Source: an uncultured Bacteroidia bacterium
Lineage (GTDB): Bacteria; Bacteroidota; Bacteroidia; Bacteroidales; UBA932
Direction of reading: 5' to 3'
NCBI GenBank assembly: GCA_902801205.1
Contig: CADCHE010000010.1
Coordinates: 22,368 to 86,367, forward strand
DNA: 64,000 bases
Made by a program: the position numbers and the translations under genes. Positions 9,061 through 16,521 of the stretch are shown here, in pieces. The notes under the pieces were generated by a model. It had not been told where the DNA came from and did no database searches. It worked only from the letters and a program-made list of their open reading frames with translations. Position 1 is the first letter of the stretch. Each line of letters begins with the position of its first letter.

Positions 9061-9425
9061 ACCCATCGGAGTAATCAGGCTGGAAGACGATGGCTTCTGC
9101 GCCTTCCAGTATACGCCGGAATTCTGTCGGAGTGGCCTGGAACTTGTCCCCCGCCTACGATATGGGTTTTTGCTATAATCCAAGGGGACAGTGGGCCAAC
9201 GCGCATCAGATGTCCGTCGCCGGGAAACGCGACCATATCACCCAAAACGACCTGCTGGTTTTTGCCGCAAAACAGGATATAAAAGATCCGGAAGAAGTCA
9301 TCCAGCAAGTCGAATATGGCATCTCCCGTTTTCCGGAGCACGCCGATGATTGCGGCGTTCCCAAGTCAGAAACCGATTACATCATGGCTCAAATCAATGA
9401 GCGACGGAAAGAATTGACGCATTGA
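9026..9425 (+). pseudogene. hipA-like kinase remnant with large internal deletion and frame change
   Basis: Two pieces of a HipA-type Ser/Thr kinase lie in different frames. The first (ATG 9026 or 9038, stop 9178) encodes TILLFGKPIGVIRLEDDGFC and FQYTPEF-x3-SGLELVP, the start of the HipA N-terminal domain. The second, readable from about 9133 to 9425, encodes WNLSPAYDMGFCYNP, HQMSVAGKRDHIT and QNDLLVFAAKQDI, the C-terminal end of HipA. About 250 or more central residues, with the ATP-binding and catalytic sites, are missing. The junction lies in a stretch (about 9132-9152) that fits both ends, suggesting deletion between short repeats. No active toxin can be made. Confidence 0.8.
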
Positions 9426-9436
9426 TATTTCCCTCT

Positions 9437-9464
9437 ATGAAAATCTTACAGCTCGGTAAGTTCT
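9437..9464 (+). repeat. Right copy of 28-bp direct repeat
   Basis: This is identical to 8610-8637 and forms codons 1-9 plus one base of the downstream glycosyltransferase. The insertion event therefore rebuilt an intact start for that gene, so its protein is unchanged. Its initiation is no longer coupled to the upstream stop codon. Confidence 0.9.
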
Positions 9465-10555
9465 ATCCAATCCGGGGCGGCGTGGAGAAAGTGATGTGGG
9501 ACCTCACGCGTGGCCTGGCCGCCCGGGGCGTATCCTGCGACATGCTCTGCGCGGCAGGAGACGGAGAGAAAGAAACCCGCATCATTCCGCTGGGTGAAAC
9601 GGGCCGCGTCATCGTCGTACCCGCCCTCTTCAAGGCCGCCGCCACGATGATCACCCCGCAGATGATCTCCTGGCTCCGGAAACACCGGAACGACTACGAC
9701 ATCATCCACATCCACCATCCTGACCCGATGGCCTGCCTCGCGCTGTGGCTGAGCGGCTACAAAGGGCGCGTCATCCTGCACTGGCACAGCGACATCCTCA
9801 GCCAGCGCTTCCTCCTGACCCTGTACCGCCCGCTGCAAAGCTGGCTGATCCGCCGCGCGGAGCGCATCGTCGGGACGACGCCGGTCTATGTCGCCGAATC
9901 GCCCTGGCTGCAGAGAGTGCAGGACAAGGTAACGTACGTTCCCATCGGTATCGAGCCCGTCCCTGTCGATGAAGCCGGCGCCGCCCGCATCCGGGAGAAA
10001 TACAAGGGCAAAAAACTGGTCTTCTCCCTGGGCCGGCTCGTCCCCTATAAGGGTTTTGCCTACCTGGTCGAGGCCGCCCGCTACCTGGACGACAGTTACC
10101 ACATCCTCATCGGCGGGAGCGGGCCGTTGCGCGGGGAACTGCAGGAGCGGATCGACGCCCTGGGGCTCACCGACCGCGTCACGCTGCTGGGCTACCTTGA
10201 GGACGCGGCGATCCCCGCCCTGTTCGGTGCCTGCGACGTATTCGTCCTGAGTTCGGTGATGAAGACCGAAGCCTTCGGCATCGTCCAGATCGAAGCCATG
10301 TCGGCCGGGAAACCGGTCATCGCCACGCGGATTCCCCATTCCGGCGTCTCCTGGGTGAACGAAGACGGCGTTTCCGGGGTCAATGTCGCGCCGGAAAATG
10401 CGCTGGAACTGGCAAAAGCCATTCAATTTATTTGTAATTCTTCAGAGAATTACCGAACTTTGACTGATTGTGCGCGGAAGCGTTTCATGGAGATGTTCAC
10501 TTCCGGGCGCATGATTGACGGAATCATGAAACTTTACGGATTGAGCGATGAATAA
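9437..10555 (+). CDS. Glycosyltransferase family 4
   Basis: ATG at 9437 gives a 372-residue protein starting MKILQLGKFYPIRGGVEKVM, the classical GT4 N-terminus; an in-frame TTG at 9422 adds nothing conserved. The C-terminal half has LVFSLGRLVPYKGFAYLVEA, HILIGGSGPLRGEL and VLSSVMKTEAFGIVQIEAMS, giving the GRL-x2-YKG phosphate site and the E-x7-E motif. It was originally coupled to the GT4 gene at 7495 but now follows the hipBA remnant. It may be read through from upstream or from the hipB promoter. It overlaps the export lipoprotein gene by eight bases. Confidence 0.92.
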   Translation: MKILQLGKFYPIRGGVEKVMWDLTRGLAARGVSCDMLCAAGDGEKETRIIPLGETGRVIVVPALFKAAATMITPQMISWLRKHRNDYDIIHIHHPDPMACLALWLSGYKGRVILHWHSDILSQRFLLTLYRPLQSWLIRRAERIVGTTPVYVAESPWLQRVQDKVTYVPIGIEPVPVDEAGAARIREKYKGKKLVFSLGRLVPYKGFAYLVEAARYLDDSYHILIGGSGPLRGELQERIDALGLTDRVTLLGYLEDAAIPALFGACDVFVLSSVMKTEAFGIVQIEAMSAGKPVIATRIPHSGVSWVNEDGVSGVNVAPENALELAKAIQFICNSSENYRTLTDCARKRFMEMFTSGRMIDGIMKLYGLSDE

Positions 10556-11315
10556 GATCCATCTGTTTTTGCTGGCGGCCACGGCAATCCTGTTGGCTTC
10601 CTGCGCATCTCCGCGTAAGGTGCAGTACCTGCGCGATGTCGAATACGGCGAGGTGTATCCGGCCTCGCACGCTCCGGAGCTGCGCCTGCAGCCGGAAGAC
10701 CGGCTGGCGATCCAGGTGTTCAGCAGCGAGCCCAAGCTGGCTGCGCCCTTCAACACCGTCACCGGGATTGACGAAGGCGGGAACTCCGTCTATACGGCTG
10801 CCCACTACCTCGTGGACAAGCACGGCGATATCGACTTCCCCGTGCTGGGCAAGCTGCACGTAGAGGGGAAGACAACCATCGAAGTCAACAACGAGATCAC
10901 CCGGCAGATCATCGACCTGGGGCACATCAAGGAACCCGTGGTAAAGGTCGAGTTGGAGAATTTCCATATCACTTTCCTGGGAGAGAACAACAACGGCATC
11001 CTCACCGTCAAGGGTGAGAGCCTCAACATCTTGGAAGCGGTTGCCCAGATCGGGAATCTTTCACGACAGACCCGGATCAACGACATCATGGTCATCCGCA
11101 CCGAGAACGGGCAGCGCCAGGCCTACCGGGTGAACCTGCAGACCAAAGACCTCTTCAATTCGCCGGTCTACTACCTGCAGCAGAACGACCTGATCTACAT
11201 CAAGCCGCGCGGCCTGCGCACCTCGCAGAACCTGCAGGCGATCAACAGTACCTTCTCGCCGATTATCGCCATAGCGAACGTGGTGTCCAACATCCTCATC
11301 TGGCGCAAACTCTAA
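10548..11315 (+). CDS. Polysaccharide export outer-membrane lipoprotein (Wza/BexD-like)
   Basis: The 255-residue product has a lipoprotein signal peptide with lipobox LLAS-C (Cys19), so it is predicted to be anchored in the outer membrane. It then has the Poly_export domain, with LQPEDRLAIQVFSSEPKLAA and DKHGDIDFPVLGKLHVEG. A SLBB-like segment follows (about 140-215, FLGENNNGILTVKGESLNIL), and there is a hydrophobic C-terminus. Wza-type proteins form the ring channel that exports capsule. It directly precedes its expected partner, the Wzc-like kinase, with four bases between them. Confidence 0.92.
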   Translation: MNKIHLFLLAATAILLASCASPRKVQYLRDVEYGEVYPASHAPELRLQPEDRLAIQVFSSEPKLAAPFNTVTGIDEGGNSVYTAAHYLVDKHGDIDFPVLGKLHVEGKTTIEVNNEITRQIIDLGHIKEPVVKVELENFHITFLGENNNGILTVKGESLNILEAVAQIGNLSRQTRINDIMVIRTENGQRQAYRVNLQTKDLFNSPVYYLQQNDLIYIKPRGLRTSQNLQAINSTFSPIIAIANVVSNILIWRKL

Positions 11316-11319
11316 GTCC

Positions 11320-13680
11320 ATGGCCATGACCAACACCCTGAACAACCAGAAGAAGGATCAGGTCAACCTGGTGGACCTCTTCTTCTACCTGCTGCGCTAC
11401 TGGTACATCTTCCTGCTGTGCATCCTCGTGGCGTGCGCCTACGCCTACTACCGCTACGAGAAGACGCCCTTCACCTACCGGAGCAGCGCGCAGGTCATCA
11501 TCAAGAACCCAGCGAACTCCCCGACGACGACCAACCTCGCCCGTTACAGCGAACTGATCAACCGGGTGAACCTGTCGAACGAGATGATGACCTTCCGTTC
11601 CAAGACCTTGATGGCCGAGGTCGTGAAGGTCCTCGACCTGGACGTCAGCTACACCGAGCACCAGCGGCTGCGCGATATCGAGCTCTACAACCGCACCCCG
11701 GTCAAGCTCTGGTTCTCGCGCCACGAGAACCCGCTGGAGAGCCTCTCCGTGAAGGTGACGCCCAAGGACGCCGAGACGCTCATCCTCGAAATCCCCGGCG
11801 AGAAGGCCATGCCCATCCATCCGGGCGACACCGTCACCCTGAGCGGCGTACCTGTCCTCTTCCAGCCGACGGGTTACTACTCCAATTTCCTGGGGCGGAC
11901 CGTGCATATCAACAAAATTCCCGTGGCAAATGCCGCGGCCACTTTCTCCGGGCGCCTGACCGTCACACAGACCGACAAGCAGAATGCCGTCCTCACCCTT
12001 TCTGAACAGGATTTCTCCCTGCAGCGCGCCAAGGACATCCTCGTCACCCTCGTGGACAAGTACAACGAGGCCGCCGTGCAGGAGAAGGAAGACCTCGCCC
12101 GCAACACGGCGGAGTTCATCAACGAACGGCTCGCCATCATCGAGAAGGATCTCACCGACGTGGAGATGCGCCTGGCCAACTTCAAACGGACCCAGCGCGT
12201 CGTCGACGTCAATGCCGCGGCGAACAACTACCTGAATCAGAGCAACGCCGACCAGGCGGAAATCATCCGGACCGACACGAAGATCTCCCAGGCGGAACAG
12301 ATCAAAGACTTCGTGCAGAATACCTCCTACGGGGAGATGATCCCGGTCCAGGCAAGTTTGGACAACAACGCGAGCGTAGACAAGGCCGTCGCCGAGTACA
12401 ACGCGCAGGTATTGCGCCGCCGCGCCCTGGTGGATGCCAGTAGCGAAAGCAGCCCGGCCGTCCGCGAGTTGGAGAGTTCGATGCAGGTGCTCAAGCAGAA
12501 CATCGTCAGCAACATCGACAACCTGATCGCCAGCCTGAAGATGAACAAACGGGACCTGCAGCGCCACGAAAGCGAATCGCTGGAGAAGTTCTCCGCCATG
12601 CCGACCAAGGCGTTGGAGGAAGTCTCAATCGAACGGCAGCAGAAGATCAAGGAACAGCTCTTCCTCTTCCTGCTGAACAAGCGCGAGGAGAACGCCCTGA
12701 CCCAGGCCATGGTCGAGGACAACGCACGCATGGTCGACACGGCCATCGGCTCGTCCATTCCGATCTACCCGAGCAAGCAGCGAATGCTGCTCATCGCCTT
12801 CCTGATCGGCCTGCTGGCGCCCGCCGTCGTGCTGCTGGCCCGCCTGCTGCTCGACAACAAGGCCCGCACCCGCAAGGATATCGAAGACGCCGTCTCGATG
12901 CCGTTCATCGCGGAAGTACCGCTCAAGAAAGTCAAGCGGAGCGTGCGCAAAAAGAACAAAGGCATCCATCTCGCCTATGATCCCGAATCGAAGGGCCTCT
13001 TCACGGAGTCGCTCCGCATGCTCTGCACCGACCTCGAGTTCATGAAGCCGGAAGGCGTGACCAACACCGTCCTGGCGACGACGTCCATCACCATCGGCGC
13101 CGGGAAGACCTTCCTCACCACGAACATCGCGGCCTGCCTGGCCGACGCCCGCAAGAAGGTCGTAATCGTCGACCTCGACCTGCGCAAGCGGACGATCTCC
13201 GATTCGTTCGGCCTCAAGCACAAGGTCAACGGCCTGACCCACTTCCTGCTGGACGATACCCTTTCCATCACGGACATCATCCATCCGGACGTCATGCGCG
13301 GCGTCGACCTGATTCCCGCCGGGCACATTCCGCCGAACCCGGTCGAACTGCTCGGCCGCAAGCGTTTCGACAACCTGATCGAGGGCCTGCGCAAGGAGTA
13401 CGACTATGTCCTGCTCGACTGCGTGCCGTTCAACGCCGTGGCGGACCTGATGATCATCAACCGCGTGGTGGACATGAACCTCTTCATCGTCCGCAGCGGC
13501 CAGCTTGACCGTCGCGCCCTGCCGCTCCTGGAAGAGATCAACAAGAGCAAGAAACTCACGAACCCGGGCATCATCCTCAACGGTTCGGCCGTCCGCGCCA
13601 GCTACGGTTACGGCTATGGCTACGGCTATGGTTACGGCTATGGCTACGGATACGGTTACGGATACGGAGAAAAGGAGTAA
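11320..13680 (+). CDS. Polysaccharide co-polymerase and BY-type tyrosine kinase (Wzc-like)
   Basis: The 786-residue inner-membrane protein has a Wzz chain-length domain between two helices (about 25-45 and 485-510), a long coiled periplasmic part (about 250-440) and a cytoplasmic bacterial tyrosine kinase domain. The kinase has Walker A SITIGAGKTFLTTNIA, Walker A' VVIVDLDLRKR and Walker B DYVLLDCVPF. The C-terminus is eleven consecutive Tyr-Gly pairs followed by EKE, an extreme version of the Tyr cluster that is autophosphorylated in this family. The tail is coded by a 6-bp repeat at 13603-13668. It controls chain length and export together with the Wza-like protein. Confidence 0.93.
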   Translation: MAMTNTLNNQKKDQVNLVDLFFYLLRYWYIFLLCILVACAYAYYRYEKTPFTYRSSAQVIIKNPANSPTTTNLARYSELINRVNLSNEMMTFRSKTLMAEVVKVLDLDVSYTEHQRLRDIELYNRTPVKLWFSRHENPLESLSVKVTPKDAETLILEIPGEKAMPIHPGDTVTLSGVPVLFQPTGYYSNFLGRTVHINKIPVANAAATFSGRLTVTQTDKQNAVLTLSEQDFSLQRAKDILVTLVDKYNEAAVQEKEDLARNTAEFINERLAIIEKDLTDVEMRLANFKRTQRVVDVNAAANNYLNQSNADQAEIIRTDTKISQAEQIKDFVQNTSYGEMIPVQASLDNNASVDKAVAEYNAQVLRRRALVDASSESSPAVRELESSMQVLKQNIVSNIDNLIASLKMNKRDLQRHESESLEKFSAMPTKALEEVSIERQQKIKEQLFLFLLNKREENALTQAMVEDNARMVDTAIGSSIPIYPSKQRMLLIAFLIGLLAPAVVLLARLLLDNKARTRKDIEDAVSMPFIAEVPLKKVKRSVRKKNKGIHLAYDPESKGLFTESLRMLCTDLEFMKPEGVTNTVLATTSITIGAGKTFLTTNIAACLADARKKVVIVDLDLRKRTISDSFGLKHKVNGLTHFLLDDTLSITDIIHPDVMRGVDLIPAGHIPPNPVELLGRKRFDNLIEGLRKEYDYVLLDCVPFNAVADLMIINRVVDMNLFIVRSGQLDRRALPLLEEINKSKKLTNPGIILNGSAVRASYGYGYGYGYGYGYGYGYGYGYGEKE

Positions 13681-13689
13681 GCGGAGAGC

Positions 13690-14100
13690 ATGACCATCGC
13701 AGTTGATTTCGACGGAACGATCGTCGACCACAAGTACCCTGACATCGGAAAGGAAAAACCCTTTGCGATCGATACGCTCAAGCAGCTGGCGGCCGAAGGG
13801 AACAAACTGATTCTCTGGACATCCCGCGACGGCGACCTGCTGCAGGAAGCCGTGGACTACTGCCACAAGCGCGGCCTGGATTTCTACGGGATCAACAGCA
13901 ACCGGCCCGTCGGCTCGCTCTTCGAGGGCCGCTCGCTCAGCACGTCCGTGAAGGTGGTCGCCGACGTCTACATCGACGACAAGAACCTCGGCGGCCTGCC
14001 GGACTGGGGCACCATCTACGAGATGGTGAACGGATTCCGCATGGAACGGCGGCATAAGAAACAGCACAAGAGCTTCTGGAAACGGCTTTTCGGAAAATGA
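13690..14100 (+). CDS. Small HAD-superfamily hydrolase-like protein
   Basis: The 136-residue protein begins MTIAVDFDGTIVDHKYPDIG, with the HAD nucleophile motif DxDGT. It continues with LILWTSRDGDLLQEAV (motif II Ser/Thr region) and VYIDDKNLGGLPDWG (a motif IV-like Asp pair). No cap domain is present. The basic C-terminus (MERRHKKQHKSFWKRLFGK) could bind membrane or nucleic acid. It starts nine bases after the kinase gene and overlaps the PqqD-like gene by four bases, so it is cotranscribed. Its substrate is unknown; a sugar-phosphate or small phosphorylated precursor is a guess. Confidence 0.7.
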   Translation: MTIAVDFDGTIVDHKYPDIGKEKPFAIDTLKQLAAEGNKLILWTSRDGDLLQEAVDYCHKRGLDFYGINSNRPVGSLFEGRSLSTSVKVVADVYIDDKNLGGLPDWGTIYEMVNGFRMERRHKKQHKSFWKRLFGK

Positions 14101-14357
14101 AAGTGATCGGTGAATGCACGCTCCGGGAAGTGCAGGGGAAGAAGGTCCTGCTGATTTTCGGCGGTCCCCATCCCCGCTACCTGGAGGTCAACGACTCCTT
14201 CGCCCTGTTGTGGGAGAAGGCGTCCGAAGGTGAATTCACCGCCGACGACCTCGCTTCCGTCCTGACGCGCACCTACGGAATGGCTTCTGCGCAGGCCCGC
14301 GCAGAAGCCGATGCCACGATCGCACTCTGGAAACAGCACCAGCTCCTGACAGAATGA
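14097..14357 (+). CDS. PqqD-like small protein
   Basis: The 86-residue protein has KVLLIFGGPHPRYLEVNDSF followed by ALLWEKASEGEFTADDLASV. This is the compact winged-helix pattern of PqqD-type domains, which bind precursor peptides in RiPP pathways and also occur in Bacteroidota polysaccharide loci without any RiPP enzymes. No radical SAM maturase or precursor peptide is visible nearby. It is coupled by four-base overlaps on both sides to the HAD gene and the nucleotidyltransferase gene, so the three probably act together. Confidence 0.7.
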   Translation: MKVIGECTLREVQGKKVLLIFGGPHPRYLEVNDSFALLWEKASEGEFTADDLASVLTRTYGMASAQARAEADATIALWKQHQLLTE

Positions 14358-15388
14358 CGACCTTGTTGTTCCCCGATATGATGACCCTCGTCCGGAGCGG
14401 GCTCTTTGACAGGATGCCCTCCCCGGAAGAGTTGGAGCGCATCGCCTCCCTGGAACTCGGCCAGTGGAAAGAGATCGTGACGATGGTGCGCGAACAGACG
14501 GTCAGCGGCATCGCGAGCCACGCCGTCACGCGCATCGCCGAGACGGTCCGCGTCCCCGACAGCATCCTCTTCAACCTGATGGCCGATGCGGAGCGGATCG
14601 CCGTCCGCAGCCGGCGCATCATCCGCACGGCGGAGAAAATCGACGAAGTGCTCTCGGCGCAGGGATTCCATCCCGTCGTCATGAAGGGCCCTGCCGTGGC
14701 CGCCTGGTATCCGAAACCGGAACTGCGGGTCAGCGGCGACATCGACCTGTACTTCCCGCCTGAAGAGATGGAACCGGTGCGGGACTGGATCTCGAAAGCC
14801 GGCCTGCCGACGAAAAAGGCGCCGGACGGCAGTTTCCATTTCGATACGGAAGGGACGGACGTCGACGTGCACGGGGCCTATTTCGACCTGCACTGCGATG
14901 CCTCGCTGCTGCCGGGCGTCCCTTCCCCGGAAGCCACGCTCCTAATGCTGTCCGCCCACATCCTCAAGCATGCCTGCGGCACCGGCGTCGGCCTGCGGCA
15001 GCTTTGCGACATGGCCATCGCCTACCACGCGCTGGACGGCCAGTATGAGCCGGATGCGCTGAAAGCGCTCTACCAGCGGACGAAGACCCTGAAATGGAAC
15101 CAGCTGCTCTCCGCTTTCCTCAACACGTGGCTGGAAGCGCGGGTTCCGGACTTCGCTCCGGAGCGCCCGGTATCCCCCGCTCCGCTGGAAAAGATTGTCC
15201 TGGAAGGCGGGAACTTCGGCCATTTCGCCGCACAGCGGCAGAAGGCGATGACGGGTTCCGAAGGCCGGCGGAAAGCGGACACCTTGCTGCGAATGCTGAG
15301 GCGGCTTCCCTTCTCGATGAAATATGCGCCCGGAGAGACGATCTCCAGGCTGCGAGCACTCACCAACGGAAACATGCGCCGCCGCTAA
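14354..15388 (+). CDS. Nucleotidyltransferase-family protein (NTP_transf_5-like)
   Basis: The 344-residue protein contains HPVVMKGPAVAAWYPKPELR, then VSGDIDLYF, the paired Asp motif of the polymerase-beta-type nucleotidyltransferase fold, then TDVDVHGAYFDLHC supplying a third acidic site. A helical C-terminal half includes LSAHILKHACGTGVGLRQLC. This matches the uncharacterised nucleotidyltransferase family often found after PqqD-like genes in exopolysaccharide clusters. It is the last gene of the + strand locus and is followed by a hairpin terminator. Whether it modifies a sugar, a lipid carrier or a protein is unknown. Confidence 0.75.
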   Translation: MTTLLFPDMMTLVRSGLFDRMPSPEELERIASLELGQWKEIVTMVREQTVSGIASHAVTRIAETVRVPDSILFNLMADAERIAVRSRRIIRTAEKIDEVLSAQGFHPVVMKGPAVAAWYPKPELRVSGDIDLYFPPEEMEPVRDWISKAGLPTKKAPDGSFHFDTEGTDVDVHGAYFDLHCDASLLPGVPSPEATLLMLSAHILKHACGTGVGLRQLCDMAIAYHALDGQYEPDALKALYQRTKTLKWNQLLSAFLNTWLEARVPDFAPERPVSPAPLEKIVLEGGNFGHFAAQRQKAMTGSEGRRKADTLLRMLRRLPFSMKYAPGETISRLRALTNGNMRRR

Positions 15389-15421
15389 GGCTGGCAGCGA
15401 CTCCTTCCGACGATTACGGCA

Positions 15422-15451
15422 ACGCCGGTTTTCCGCAACGGGAACCGGCGT
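15422..15451. terminator. Hairpin terminator at end of polysaccharide operon
   Basis: An inverted repeat (ACGCCGGTT with AACCGGCGT, slightly imperfect toward the loop) lies between the + strand operon and the - strand genes. It is followed on the + strand by ATTCTATTT. It probably serves both converging transcripts. Confidence 0.65.
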
Positions 15452-15454
15452 ATT

Positions 15455-15619
15455 CTATTTCTGAAGCTCCGCCTGGCCTTCGCCGGAGCCCGGCTCCTCG
15501 GAAGTGTCGGTCGCGGCTTCCTCTTCGCCGGACTTCCGTTTGTCATTGTCCTTGTCGGAGACAGGCGGACGCGGGATGATGACGACCTTGGAAGGGGACT
15601 TGGGTTCGAACTTGGACAT
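15455..15619 (-). CDS. Small acidic hypothetical protein (54 aa)
   Basis: ATG at 15619 gives a 54-residue product, MSKFEPKSPSKVVIIPRPPV followed by a charged tail rich in Lys, Asp, Glu and Ser. It starts ten bases after the membrane-anchored hypothetical gene and runs the same way, ending just before the shared terminator. A longer frame from 15688 would overlap that gene and is less likely. I do not recognise a family. The low-complexity tail and lack of structure leave some doubt that it is translated. Confidence 0.4.
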   Translation of the reverse strand: MSKFEPKSPSKVVIIPRPPVSDKDNDKRKSGEEEAATDTSEEPGSGEGQAELQK

Positions 15620-15629
15620 GTCAGTGGTA

Positions 15630-16325
15630 TTAAGGTTGAACAGTACTCTGGCGGGAAGGGCATTCCGCCCGCTTTCCCAGGAAAGCATCGATCGCGTCGA
15701 TGGCCCTGTCCAGATCGGAAACGTCCGTATACCGGTCCGGGGCGGCCTGGGCCGTCAGCCAGCGGACGGCATAGCGGCCGAAGTCCGTGCCGAGGAATCG
15801 GGGGACGGAAATGATGCCGCCGGCCGTGATCTCACCGACGTTGGCTTCATGGACGGTCCCCTCGAAATGGGCGTTCCGCTCCGCCAGGTGGCGGTTGACG
15901 TGCGCGACCACGAGATCGCACGCATCATAGGCGCGGATGATGTCCATCGACAGAGGGGTGTTCCCCATTTTCTGGAAGAGGGAGGACATTTTGAGCAGGG
16001 AGAGGGCGTCTTGGCTGAGGGACATCGAGACATCCGCGAGCAGCACGCCGCTGTGGTAGCTGACGGAGTCTTCCGGCACCTGCGCCAGGGCGTCTCCATG
16101 CTTCTGGAAGAAAAACGCCGAAGCGCGTTCCTGGTACAGGTAATCGCGGACAAGGGCGATGTCTTCGCGGTTGGAGGCCAGCTCCATCCGGACGAGTTCA
16201 AGGGCGTGCCGTACGTCCTTCCGGTCACGGGACCGGTCGATCATCCCCTGGATGGCGAACGTGATGGCGATGCCGAGGATGACGGAGAGGACATTGCCCA
16301 GGAAGCTGGATACGGATTCTTTCAT
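15630..16325 (-). CDS. Hypothetical membrane-anchored protein
   Basis: The 231-residue protein has one N-terminal membrane helix (FLGNVLSVILGIAITFAIQG) and then a mostly helical soluble part beginning DRSRDRKDVRHALELVRMEL. Similar N-termini occur in uncharacterised Bacteroidota proteins of the DUF6090 type, but I cannot confirm that match. The gene is monocistronic or followed only by the 54-aa frame. Its upstream side holds a bidirectional hairpin. No catalytic motif is evident. Confidence 0.6.
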   Translation of the reverse strand: MKESVSSFLGNVLSVILGIAITFAIQGMIDRSRDRKDVRHALELVRMELASNREDIALVRDYLYQERASAFFFQKHGDALAQVPEDSVSYHSGVLLADVSMSLSQDALSLLKMSSLFQKMGNTPLSMDIIRAYDACDLVVAHVNRHLAERNAHFEGTVHEANVGEITAGGIISVPRFLGTDFGRYAVRWLTAQAAPDRYTDVSDLDRAIDAIDAFLGKRAECPSRQSTVQP

Positions 16326-16373
16326 CGAAAAGCGCGTATTTTTCCAAAAATAGGTAATTCCTTGAAAAAGAAC

Positions 16374-16423
16374 AAGAGGGTGACCAAAAAGTCAGATTGA
16401 CTTAAGGTCATCCTCTTTTTTTT
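16374..16423. terminator. Bidirectional hairpin terminator
   Basis: AAGAGGGTGACC (16374-16385) pairs with GGTCATCCTCTT (16406-16417), with one G-T pair. A run of eight T follows on the + strand, and a T-rich run (TTGTTCTTTTTC) follows on the - strand. On the - strand it would end the transposase-like transcript before the next gene. Confidence 0.7.
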
Positions 16424-16521
16424 GTATGATGGAGTGAGGGAGGAAGGGAGTACCCTCCCAGAGGACTCCGTTCCGCTTCGCTCCACTCCCCTTTCCCAAT
16501 TTCCCTTTTCACTTTCCCCTT
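16424..16521. other. Pyrimidine-rich non-coding stretch
   Basis: This is a C/T-rich strand of about 80 bases between the terminator and the transposase-like gene. It includes the 15-mer TTCCGCTTCGCTCCA (16471-16485), which recurs at 63563-63577. No gene was seen. Confidence 0.5.

Noticed and set aside
13690-14100. Small HAD protein as the missing histidinol-phosphate phosphatase
   Set aside because: It is coupled to the polysaccharide operon, lacks the HisB-N zinc-loop Cys/His residues and is far from the his genes.
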